Origin: Chitinophagaceae bacterium UBA3961 | Lineage (GTDB): Bacteria; Bacteroidota; Bacteroidia; Chitinophagales; Chitinophagaceae | Reading direction: 5' to 3' | Assembly (NCBI GenBank): GCA_002385265.1 | Contig: DGDD01000018.1 | Location: 1 to 37,655 of the forward strand | DNA length: 37,655 nt | The notes under the pieces: model-generated | Databases searched by the model: none | Seen by the model: the letters and a program-made list of their open reading frames with translations, nothing else | What the model was told of the DNA's origin: nothing | Translations under genes and position numbers: made by a program | Shown: in pieces, positions 16,444-24,679 of the stretch | Position numbering within the stretch: position 1 is the stretch's first letter | Layout: each line of letters starts with the position of its first letter

Positions 16444-17114
16444 AACTTCTAGTAAACTTCGTTAAAGACCTTTGGGCCACACCCGTTTTTCGAAATCTAT
16501 TTTGGAATGTGGTGGTAGCCATTTTGTTTGTTGCTTTTCGGATTTGGTATACCACTAGCAATGCCTATTCTATGTTGCTGTGGAATTTGTTTCTCGCTTT
16601 GATTCCATATGGGGTTTCGCAATGGTTGCAATTAAGGCCGGCATTAGCTTCCAACAAAGCCTTATTTGTTTTCTTTTTTGCAGTTTGGTTGGCCTTTGTG
16701 CCCAATACTTTTTATCTGGCAACCGATATGTACCATCTCGGTGAAGTGTCGGGAATTTCATTGTGGTACGATCTTATCATGTTGATCCTTTTCGCATGGA
16801 TTGGAATTTATGTGGGATTCGTAAGCATGTTGCAAATGGAAAGCTTAACTATTTGTTACTGGGGGCAATTCTGGAAAAGAGCGTTCATGCCAATTATGAT
16901 TGTACTGAATGCTATCGGAATCTACTTAGGCAGGGTTTTACGATTCAATAGTTGGGATGTGATTCATGAGCCTATGCAGTTGGTAGCAGCTTTGCTAGAC
17001 TTGTTCAATCATCCGCTTCAACACAAATCGGCTTGGGTATTGATCGCCGGGTTTTCTGTTTTTATTGGACTTGTATATAAAAGCATTCGGACCAGTTCGG
17101 TGTTCCAAAAATAA
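16440..17114 (+). CDS. DUF1361 integral membrane protein
   Basis: 224 residues with six to seven hydrophobic segments. The DUF1361 hallmark is seen in AVWLAFVPNTFYLATDMYHL, followed by SLWYDLIMLILFAWIGIYVG and IGIYLGRVLRFNSWDV. The biochemical role of the family is unknown. It overlaps dgkA by four bases and is the last gene of the XrtN operon, ended by the terminator at 17113. Whether it takes part in sorting is unknown; it may just share transcription. Confidence 0.88.
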   Translation: MKLLVNFVKDLWATPVFRNLFWNVVVAILFVAFRIWYTTSNAYSMLLWNLFLALIPYGVSQWLQLRPALASNKALFVFFFAVWLAFVPNTFYLATDMYHLGEVSGISLWYDLIMLILFAWIGIYVGFVSMLQMESLTICYWGQFWKRAFMPIMIVLNAIGIYLGRVLRFNSWDVIHEPMQLVAALLDLFNHPLQHKSAWVLIAGFSVFIGLVYKSIRTSSVFQK

Positions 17115-17143
17115 AAAAGGCGTCTCAACGAGACGCCTTTTTT
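17113..17143. terminator. Bidirectional terminator between the XrtN operon and the TolB-like gene
   Basis: Stem GGCGTCT / AGACGCC (17119-17125 with 17131-17137), a five-base loop, six T on the right and six A on the left. It can therefore end transcripts from both convergent genes. Confidence 0.92.
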
Positions 17144-17159
17144 ATTATAGTTTGTTTTT

Positions 17160-20100
17160 TTAGAAGTCAACTCCAATTGCGAAGTAAACCAATGGTTTGC
17201 CTCTGAAGAATCCGCTCATATCCCAACCTGCATCTAATTTCATGAAATATCCCAAGAGCATACTTCTAGCACCAAAACCATATCCTCCAACAAAGGGTCC
17301 AATACCACCTGCTCTAATTCTGATCTCGGTAGAACCATCAGTGTTTGGATAAATGATCTCAGGTCTTTTGATACTTCCATAAGAACCATTCCAAGCAGAA
17401 CCCATATCAATGAATTGCACCAATTGGAAGTTTCTCAAGAATGCATTATTGATAGGCTTGTTAAACAAGGTTTGGAATACAGGGAATCTGAATTCTGAAT
17501 TGAATACCACTGCATTGTTTCCGTTCGCTACGTTTTGATTGAAACCACGCATGTTTACGGCCAATGATTGATACGCATAGTAATCATTCGATGGCTGAGG
17601 ATCTCTGCTATAGCGTGGGAACATCCAACCATCTACACCACCCAAGTAATACAAGATCTTTTGATCGCCCCAACTGAAATCAGCTGCTGCACGACCGGCC
17701 CAAATGAAGTTGCGATAAATAGGGTAGTAGTATCTGAAATCGGTACCGAAGTTGAAAGAAACACGCCCTTTAGGAGGATTCACACTGTTCTTTGGATCGT
17801 TCATTCTGCTCATGAAATCGGCGTACACTTTAAAGCGCATACCGTTCCAGATATTCTGCGTTTTCAAAATGGCATTGTCGTGAACGTATTCCAATCGAGC
17901 CAATGCATAGGTTTGCTTGTTAAGATCTTTTGTTGTTAAAGCCGAAGTGTCAAAGTCACTGGCTCTAACTACAATCTTGTCATAGCGTATACCGGCAGAA
18001 ATCTTCAAGCTTCTTACTTTATCGAAAGGATATTTGATGATACCTTGATACAAGTTAGAGAATTGCTTTCCTTCGTAAGGCTTGGTAGTATTGTTGATAC
18101 CGGTTACTTGACCAATATTGGTTTGACGATAATACACCAACGAATAATCCATTCTCTTTTTCAAATAGTCGATTCTCGCAAACCATTCACCACCACCGTC
18201 AAAAAGCGATTGATTGATGGATACGAAATTAGTTCCTACACCGCCGCTGCCTACACTCACTCCGGCTCCATTTCCACTTAATAGCGGCAAACGTAAACCA
18301 CCGGTGAAACGAATGTCTTCAAACAAGTCGAACACAGAAGCTTTCAGCATACTGTTAAAGCTGCCACCGCTTTGCAATACTACCGGTAATGAACCAGTGT
18401 AAGGTTGAAGGCGGTTGATCAATACATCGTTATTGAACAAGGCGGCACTAAAGTTATCGGCAGAGAATTTCAAATTGTAGTCAAAACGCTTTGCCTTCTT
18501 CACCAAAGGAATTTCCGCGGGTTCAGGGTTTTTCTTTGCGTCCGTTTTTTCTTTAGCCTCTTCTTCCTCGAATCCGGTATCGAAGAAACTACCCGATTTC
18601 TTAGTAGTATCCTGCCCTTCCGGCGCATCCCTAAACTCTATTTTTTCAGCCTCTTGTAATTGTTTTTCCGTTATTGTTTTCTTTCGATATTCAGTAGGAC
18701 GCGGATTCACGTTCCTGCGCTTCAATGTAGCTTCGTCTACCTTCAATCGATATAAGTATTTTGCAGTTCCTTGCTGACGCACTTCACTTACCATTCCATT
18801 GTCACCGGCAATTTTTGTTTCTTTTAAACTGCTTTGATAATTGGTTAAAGAGAATACATAAGTAGAGTCGTTGGTTACCGAATAAGTAAAAACTGTATCC
18901 GGAGCATCTTTACCCCAGGCTTTTAAAGTAGAATCTAATTCTTTGTCGGATGGATTTCTTAAGCGTTCGTCACCTACCACATATACGCTGTCTAAGCCCG
19001 CTCTTTCAGTAGTAAAGAAGCCGGCAAAACGGTTTCCAATACCACTTTCATCTGTTACAAACGTGAAGTGATTCACATTGTACTGCATCGGATAGCGAGC
19101 ATTGCCGTATTTCAAATTGGTAAGCTGACTTACTTGGCGGAACTCGCTTTTATTGTAGATATCAGTCAAGAATACATTGTAACGATCGCCGGGTACCGTG
19201 GTATCTGCACTCTTTGCATAAGGTGAAGGGCGGTTAGAAACGAAGATGATTCCTTGCTTGTTTGGAAAAGCTACAAAGTTAGGATCAAGATCGGCAAATA
19301 CGTCGTTGGTTACTTGTTCGAATGTGTTCTTATCAAGTTTGTAAATAAAAATATCTGACTGGCCTTTGCGAACGGCACTCATCAACAGGGTGTTTTCGTT
19401 CAACATGTATTTCATGTCTTGAACCGTCTCGAATTCAGGCAGGTCAATTTTGATGCGTTTAAAACGGGCCACGGCATCGTATACAAACAACTTCACTTTT
19501 CCTTCTGCCCAATACACTACCGCTAAGCGAGTACCTTTTCCATCCCATGCCAATAGTGGATAGTTTGGATTTTTTTCACCATCAGGCGTGCGTATACCTG
19601 TTTTCAATAATACTTTTCTGTCGATCATGTTTTCATACAACACCACACATGATTGGCCCTTGATGTATTCAACTACGGCATAGGTCTGGCTTCTAGGCGC
19701 CGGATTGGGCGTGAACTTCAAGAAGTCGTGATTGTCTTTCACTTCTTCCACCAGCGTTACATTCCCTTTTGGGATATCTCTTCTGCCTTTCAAATCCAAT
19801 TCGTATTGTTCTTCAAAGTATTTCATGAAATTCTTCACGAAATCTTTAAACTTCATTTTGCAAATACGGCTAGAGGCACTGTTCAAGTTTCTGTAAACGC
19901 GAGCGAGGTATAAAAAGTAGGTAACGTTTTCTTTCTTGTGTTTTAGTTCGAAATAATGCCAGAAAGCATGTCCTGCTAAATCCGGTTTTTTATAAGCGAA
20001 CTGATAGAAGTTTTTAAACTCGCCACTTAGAATAGCTGATTTCAGTTGATCGTCAAGGTCGGCGCTCCAATTCTCAGCCACATATTGTACATAACCATCT

Positions 20101-20636
20101 ACCAGCCATTTAGGAAGATCAAGTAGGGCTTGGTTGGTAGCGAATTCGCCTAAGTCGTCTCCAAAAAGAATGTTTTCAACCAATATGCGAGCAATGCCCT
20201 GACGAATTTGCTTGCGCAAATGGGCGTGATCACCATCGAAATAAACGATCATCTTATTATTAACCAGCTTTGTAACGCCACCGGTGGTTTGCCAATCGAT
20301 CGACAATCCAATATTGGATTGCTCCATTTCGTTGAAATTATTATAGATCACGATGTTGGCGCGGCGTTGCAAACCGTATTCTACAAACTGCTCAATTCCG
20401 GGTAATTCTTCTTCAGCTACTTGCATTACAAAATCGGCTAATGGCTTTCCGTTTTCGTAGTAGTAAGTGTTGAAATTAGACGTTTGAAGGTATTGCCACT
20501 TGAATTTGCGGTATTGAACCCGGTTCTTTCCAAACTCCACAGTATTCACCTGACCCACAGCAGTAGCTGACACAAACAAAAGCATCAAAATCCCAAAAAA
20601 ATGTTGTGCGCTTAACTTAATCTTTTGAACTTGCAT
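17160..20636 (-). CDS. TolB-like propeller protein with C-terminal outer-membrane barrel
   Basis: 1158 residues. A signal peptide ends near VSATAVGQ. Residues about 35-300 resemble the MA-type metallopeptidase fold: LPKWLVDGYVQYVAENW looks like the second zinc-site segment. No HExxH is visible, and the equivalent helix reads RKQIRQGIARILVEN, so it is probably inactive. Residues about 330-640 are WD40/TolB-like propeller blades (LLAWDGKGTRLAVVYWAEGK, DPNFVAFPNKQGIIFVSNRP). An acidic linker with EEEEAKEK follows. The last 400 or so form a surface-antigen-like barrel with terminal PLVYFAIGVDF. Bacteroidota annotations call such proteins 'translocation protein TolB', but no Tol-Pal genes are here and the function is unproven. 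Confidence 0.82.
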   Translation of the reverse strand: MQVQKIKLSAQHFFGILMLLFVSATAVGQVNTVEFGKNRVQYRKFKWQYLQTSNFNTYYYENGKPLADFVMQVAEEELPGIEQFVEYGLQRRANIVIYNNFNEMEQSNIGLSIDWQTTGGVTKLVNNKMIVYFDGDHAHLRKQIRQGIARILVENILFGDDLGEFATNQALLDLPKWLVDGYVQYVAENWSADLDDQLKSAILSGEFKNFYQFAYKKPDLAGHAFWHYFELKHKKENVTYFLYLARVYRNLNSASSRICKMKFKDFVKNFMKYFEEQYELDLKGRRDIPKGNVTLVEEVKDNHDFLKFTPNPAPRSQTYAVVEYIKGQSCVVLYENMIDRKVLLKTGIRTPDGEKNPNYPLLAWDGKGTRLAVVYWAEGKVKLFVYDAVARFKRIKIDLPEFETVQDMKYMLNENTLLMSAVRKGQSDIFIYKLDKNTFEQVTNDVFADLDPNFVAFPNKQGIIFVSNRPSPYAKSADTTVPGDRYNVFLTDIYNKSEFRQVSQLTNLKYGNARYPMQYNVNHFTFVTDESGIGNRFAGFFTTERAGLDSVYVVGDERLRNPSDKELDSTLKAWGKDAPDTVFTYSVTNDSTYVFSLTNYQSSLKETKIAGDNGMVSEVRQQGTAKYLYRLKVDEATLKRRNVNPRPTEYRKKTITEKQLQEAEKIEFRDAPEGQDTTKKSGSFFDTGFEEEEAKEKTDAKKNPEPAEIPLVKKAKRFDYNLKFSADNFSAALFNNDVLINRLQPYTGSLPVVLQSGGSFNSMLKASVFDLFEDIRFTGGLRLPLLSGNGAGVSVGSGGVGTNFVSINQSLFDGGGEWFARIDYLKKRMDYSLVYYRQTNIGQVTGINNTTKPYEGKQFSNLYQGIIKYPFDKVRSLKISAGIRYDKIVVRASDFDTSALTTKDLNKQTYALARLEYVHDNAILKTQNIWNGMRFKVYADFMSRMNDPKNSVNPPKGRVSFNFGTDFRYYYPIYRNFIWAGRAAADFSWGDQKILYYLGGVDGWMFPRYSRDPQPSNDYYAYQSLAVNMRGFNQNVANGNNAVVFNSEFRFPVFQTLFNKPINNAFLRNFQLVQFIDMGSAWNGSYGSIKRPEIIYPNTDGSTEIRIRAGGIGPFVGGYGFGARSMLLGYFMKLDAGWDMSGFFRGKPLVYFAIGVDF

Positions 20637-20715
20637 ATCCGGTCTTTAATAATTTTAAAGGTACTACAAATTGGCCTTTCCGGTATATTTTTAACAGGAT
20701 GAAACCATCGCAAAA

Positions 20716-21366
20716 ATGCTGAACATTCAACAGTTTACTTTCAGTCCCTTTCAGGAAAATACATACGTAATTTATGACGATAAAGGTTGGTGCGCGATCG
20801 TTGATCCGGGCTGTTATTTTGACTATGAAAAGGCCCAACTGAAAGCCTTTATACAAGATAATCAGTTGACCCCTAAACTTTTGTTAAATACCCACTGCCA
20901 TTTAGACCATGTATTTGGCAATAAGTTTACTTATGAAACCTGGGGTTTGATTCCACACTTACACGAATTAGAGCTGCCTGTGCTCCAAAGAGCAGGTGAG
21001 GCAGGAGTGAAATGGGGAGTCCCTTTTGATGCGTATTCAGGAGAAGTGGCCTTCGTGAAAGAAGGTGAGGAGGTGGTATTGGGAGAAGAGCGTCTACAAG
21101 TATTACTCATGCCCGGACATTCGCCCGGTAGCGTGGGCTTCTACAAAGAAGACCAAGAGTTTATTCTATCGGGCGATGTATTGTTTAGAAACAGCATTGG
21201 CCGAACCGATTTGCCGGGGGGCGATCATGATACGCTATTGAACAGCATTCGCACCAAATTATGGCCCCTGCCGCCCAAAGTGCAAGTGTACTCCGGTCAT
21301 GGCCCTATAACCACTATCGGCTACGAAAAGCAATACAATCCTTATGTGAATGAAGGGTTGTTTTAG
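20716..21366 (+). CDS. MBL-fold metallo-hydrolase (glyoxalase II-like)
   Basis: 216 residues. The dinuclear metal site motif is THCHLDH at 59-65. Further ligands are supplied by MPGHSPGSVGFY, by the Asp of LSGDVLF and by the His of YSGHGPITTIGYEK near the end. The length and the short C-terminus fit the GloB-like hydrolases that lack the long substrate domain of classical glyoxalase II; substrate is unknown. The gene is divergent from the TolB-like gene. A TATATTTT box at 20684-20691 may be its promoter. Its stop overlaps the stop of the convergent flippase gene. Confidence 0.9.
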   Translation: MLNIQQFTFSPFQENTYVIYDDKGWCAIVDPGCYFDYEKAQLKAFIQDNQLTPKLLLNTHCHLDHVFGNKFTYETWGLIPHLHELELPVLQRAGEAGVKWGVPFDAYSGEVAFVKEGEEVVLGEERLQVLLMPGHSPGSVGFYKEDQEFILSGDVLFRNSIGRTDLPGGDHDTLLNSIRTKLWPLPPKVQVYSGHGPITTIGYEKQYNPYVNEGLF

Positions 21367-22877
21367 AGAAATCTGCCAACATAGGGCAGTTTTTTGAGTT
21401 CTTGTCGCTCTACTGTTAGAATGAGTAATCCAAATAAACTCATTAAAGCCAGCCCCGAAACCAGATAAACCGGCATGAAGTAACCCGATTTAGCATTCAT
21501 GAATGCTTTAATGGCTTCATGAACAGCGAACAAGAGGGTGCAAATCACCAAGTACGCTATCAACTTTTTCTTCGCATAAGGCACCGGATAGTACTTCTGC
21601 CCCTGCGTATAACTCACTACCATCATGAAGGCGTAACATACGAAAGTGCCCCATGCGGCTCCGTAGTAATGGAACTTCGGAATCAGGAGAATGTTCAACA
21701 CAATAGTGATAATGGCTCCCGCCACAGTAATGTATGCACCAAACATGTTTTTGTTGGTGAGTTTGTACCACACTGATAGGTTGTAATAAATACCCAAGAA
21801 TACGCTCGCCATGGCAAGAATTGGAACAATATAAATACCCTGCGCGTATTCGGGGTGAGTGCGCGCAATCAAATACTTCCAAACATCTAAGAATAGCACC
21901 ACAGTTAGAAACATGAAGCAACAGGCTATTACGAAAAGCTTCATTACTCGGGCATATGTTTTCTGCGCATTTTCATTTTTCGATTGATTAAAGAAGAAGG
22001 GCTCCGCGGCCAATCGAAATACCTGAATGAAGATGGTGATCAGTACCGCCAACTTATAACAGGCCCCAAAAACGCCCAGTTCAAATTGTTCTTGTTTTAC
22101 GGGAAGTGAAAGCACGCGCTGATACACCAGCCTGCTCAGCATTTCATTGATCATACCTCCAAATCCCACAATGATCAGCGGATAAGAGTAGTTCATCACT
22201 TCTTTCCATAATCCCCAATTGAATCGGAACTTGAAAGCAGAAAATTCTTTGTAGAGTAAGAGTAATGAAATAGCACTGGCAAATAAATTCGCCAATACAA
22301 AATAGCCGATACCCACTTTGGGATCATACAATTGACCTAAGAACGTATAAGGTGTTTTTTCATGCGCCGGTTTTGCTACATAATAGAAAAACAACACAAT
22401 GGCGATGTTCAGTAAAATACTGAATACGTTTACAAAAGCATATTTCCTGGGCCTTTCTTCCAAACGAAGCTTGGAAATGGGTAGGGTATAAAGGGTATCA
22501 AAAAACAAGATCCCAATCATCCACAACATATACTCCGGATGATCACTCATTCCAATAAAGTCGGCTAAAGGCGAACGCAGCCAATAAAGAATCAAGGAAA
22601 GAACTGTGGTGGTAATAAGAACTGATACCATCAAGGTATTGTACAATTCACTTCTGTCTTTATTCTGTGCAAATCGGAAATAGCTGGTTTCTAAGCCGTA
22701 GGTAAATAAAATATTTAAAAAGGGAATAACGGAATAGATCTGGGTATAGGCATAAGACCCGTTCGGATCAAATAACTGGAAACCGAGTAAACTAATCGCG
22801 AAATTTAGAAATCGGGCCATGATACGGGGTAGACCGTACCATACTGTTTGCCCTGCTAATTTTTTTATGCCGCTCAA
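21363..22877 (-). CDS. MOP-superfamily polysaccharide flippase (Wzx-like)
   Basis: 504 residues with 12-14 hydrophobic helices. The N-terminal KKLAGQTVWYGLPRIMARFLNF is typical of oligosaccharide flippase/polysaccharide biosynthesis membrane proteins, which move lipid-linked sugar units across the inner membrane. No glycosyltransferase genes are nearby, so its substrate is unknown. The start is a TTG at 22877: no in-frame ATG precedes the conserved N-terminus, and using a later ATG would remove the first helix. A perfect -7 box lies 16 bases upstream. The last bases overlap the convergent MBL gene. Confidence 0.88.
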   Translation of the reverse strand: MSGIKKLAGQTVWYGLPRIMARFLNFAISLLGFQLFDPNGSYAYTQIYSVIPFLNILFTYGLETSYFRFAQNKDRSELYNTLMVSVLITTTVLSLILYWLRSPLADFIGMSDHPEYMLWMIGILFFDTLYTLPISKLRLEERPRKYAFVNVFSILLNIAIVLFFYYVAKPAHEKTPYTFLGQLYDPKVGIGYFVLANLFASAISLLLLYKEFSAFKFRFNWGLWKEVMNYSYPLIIVGFGGMINEMLSRLVYQRVLSLPVKQEQFELGVFGACYKLAVLITIFIQVFRLAAEPFFFNQSKNENAQKTYARVMKLFVIACCFMFLTVVLFLDVWKYLIARTHPEYAQGIYIVPILAMASVFLGIYYNLSVWYKLTNKNMFGAYITVAGAIITIVLNILLIPKFHYYGAAWGTFVCYAFMMVVSYTQGQKYYPVPYAKKKLIAYLVICTLLFAVHEAIKAFMNAKSGYFMPVYLVSGLALMSLFGLLILTVERQELKKLPYVGRFL

Positions 22878-22893
22878 ATCATCTATATTTTGA

Positions 22894-22901
22894 CAAATTT
22901 A
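22894..22901 (-). promoter_or_regulatory. -7 box of the flippase gene
   Basis: Reads TAAATTTG on the minus strand, a perfect TAnnTTTG, 16 bases before the TTG start. It supports transcription beginning just upstream of that start and so supports the TTG. Confidence 0.5.
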
Positions 22902-22924
22902 ATGGATGGCCGTAAGAAATCAGC

Positions 22925-22953
22925 TTTCTTAACATACTGCTGCCTTAAATTTG
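22925..22953 (+). promoter_or_regulatory. Promoter of the secreted coiled-coil gene
   Basis: TTTC at 22925-22928, a 17-base spacer and a perfect TAAATTTG at 22946-22953. The ATG follows 23 bases later. Confidence 0.5.
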
Positions 22954-22976
22954 TTGAACGCATTTAAAGCCTTCTT

Positions 22977-23639
22977 ATGTTAAAGAAACTATACTTTACG
23001 GTTTTTGCTTCCCTGGCCTGTTTGATTTCTTTCGGACAAGCCCAATTGGGAAGAATTGAATTGCAAAAAGTGGACCGACAAGCAGTGGTCGTCTTCACCC
23101 AATATCCGCAAGAAATTGTGGAGGGCGCTATTAAGCAGAAAATGGATCAGTTGGGAAACAAAGGAAAAGAAAGCCGAGGCTTGATCAATTTGAACAAGAG
23201 CAATTTTTATGTTTACAAAGGAGCTCGACTTCCGGAATGGGACCAACCGGTAGATCTTTATTTCAAAACCGAACAAAAGACCCAACGCGATGTAACAGAA
23301 TCTACTGTTTACTTGGTAATTCAAAAAAATGCCACCGATTTCGCCACCAACGAAACCGACCCATCTTTAATTGAGGCAGCTAAGAAATTTCTCAATAACC
23401 TTCTTCCTCAAATTGAAGCCTACAACTTGGAAGTGGAGATCAAAAAACAAGAAGACGCCATCATTAAGATTCAAAACAAGATCAACGATCTCACTGACGA
23501 TTCCACCAGTTTGGTTCGAAGAATAAAAAATCTCGAGGAAAAACTGCAAGACGCTACCAAGGAAAAATCGAAACAAGTAACTGAATTGGCGAAGCAACGA
23601 TTGGTGTTGGAAGCCATGCGTAACAAACGCAAGACCTAA
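22977..23639 (+). CDS. Secreted protein with C-terminal coiled coil, unknown function
   Basis: 220 residues. A signal peptide ends near CLISFGQAQ. A domain of about 120 residues follows with strand-like segments (RQAVVVFTQYPQEIVEGAIK, STVYLVIQKNATDF). The last 70 residues are a long charged coiled coil (KKQEDAIIKIQNKINDLTDD, then RIKNLEEKLQDATKEKSKQ). I do not recognise the family. It has its own promoter and no co-directional neighbour. Its stop codon overlaps that of the convergent MbnH-like gene. Confidence 0.75.
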   Translation: MLKKLYFTVFASLACLISFGQAQLGRIELQKVDRQAVVVFTQYPQEIVEGAIKQKMDQLGNKGKESRGLINLNKSNFYVYKGARLPEWDQPVDLYFKTEQKTQRDVTESTVYLVIQKNATDFATNETDPSLIEAAKKFLNNLLPQIEAYNLEVEIKKQEDAIIKIQNKINDLTDDSTSLVRRIKNLEEKLQDATKEKSKQVTELAKQRLVLEAMRNKRKT

Positions 23640-24679
23640 AATCCTTCCGTAAAGCGTTTGTTCTTTAAAAGCGTAGAATCTGTTAGCGTGTAAAAGAATT
23701 GCGTCAGATAGAACTTATCCAATGCGGTGAGGGGAATTTTATTGGCCACCAAACTATCTGTGGTAGGACCATTTATTACGCCATCACTGTAATGATCCAT
23801 TACATTTCTTACTGAATAGAATCGACCATCATGACCATAGGGGAAGGTCAGCATCACATTTCGTAAGCTGGGTACTTTGAATTTCAACGAGTCGGTCGAT
23901 TTGCCGGTAATGCGCATTCTTCCCAAATCATTGATGGTTGGGTTAAGCGCCATTCCAATATTGCGGTAGCTATTATCAGTAAGCAGAGGCTCTACGTGAC
24001 AAGAGGTGCATTTTTTTGCTTTGAAAATAGAATATCCCATGGCCTCAGCATCGCTGAAAATGGCCGTTCCTTTTCGCACTCTATCATATTTGCTATCGGC
24101 TGAAACCATACTCCCAACAAATTGAGCGATGGCTTTCAATATGCGTTGACTGTTAATACTGCGGTCGCCAAATGCTTTTCTGAAAAGTTCAGGATACGTA
24201 CTGTCTGCTTCTAATTTTTTTACCACTGTTGCGATGTCTTCCGCCATTTCATTGGGAGCAGTGATGGGAGAAAGCGGTTGTACTTCGAGGTTGTTTACGC
24301 CTCCATCCCAATGCAATTCTTTTTGCCAGGCCATATTAAAAATGCCCGGAGCATTTCGAGTGGTAAACTGATTATTGAATCCATGGCTAAGATCGTGGTC
24401 GAAAGTAGCAAATCCGGCAAATTGCTGATGACAAGAGGCACAAGGGAAGTTTCCGTCTTTAGAAAGCTTTCCATCGTAAAACAATTTCTTTCCTAATTGA
24501 AACCCCTCTTCTGTTAATGGGTTGGTGCTAAAATTGTATACAGGCGTTGGAAAGCCATCGGGTACCGTAAAACTAATGGGGGTAGTAGCGGGTGCTGTAT
24601 CTTTTTTGCTGCAAGCATAAATGAGTAAACTCCCTATGAGCAGTACTGCCGAAATTCGTATGGTCCATCTTATGGTCAT
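23636..24679 (-). CDS. MbnH/MauG-like dihaem cytochrome-c peroxidase family protein
   Basis: 347 residues, periplasmic or lipid-anchored: the N-terminal helix ends at C23 (LIYACSKKD), a loose lipobox. Two c-type haem sites are present, C80-A-S-C83-H84 and C224-T-S-C227-H228, with segments typical of the bacterial cytochrome-c peroxidase/MauG superfamily (LGKKLFYDGKLSKDGNFPC, FKVPSLRNVMLTFPYGHDG). It is encoded directly after an MbnP-like protein, and the two genes share a TAATG stop/start. By analogy with studied MbnPH pairs, it probably oxidises a tryptophan of that partner (inference) instead of detoxifying peroxide. The conserved Tyr or His at the second haem should be checked by alignment. 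Confidence 0.87.
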   Translation of the reverse strand: MTIRWTIRISAVLLIGSLLIYACSKKDTAPATTPISFTVPDGFPTPVYNFSTNPLTEEGFQLGKKLFYDGKLSKDGNFPCASCHQQFAGFATFDHDLSHGFNNQFTTRNAPGIFNMAWQKELHWDGGVNNLEVQPLSPITAPNEMAEDIATVVKKLEADSTYPELFRKAFGDRSINSQRILKAIAQFVGSMVSADSKYDRVRKGTAIFSDAEAMGYSIFKAKKCTSCHVEPLLTDNSYRNIGMALNPTINDLGRMRITGKSTDSLKFKVPSLRNVMLTFPYGHDGRFYSVRNVMDHYSDGVINGPTTDSLVANKIPLTALDKFYLTQFFYTLTDSTLLKNKRFTEGF

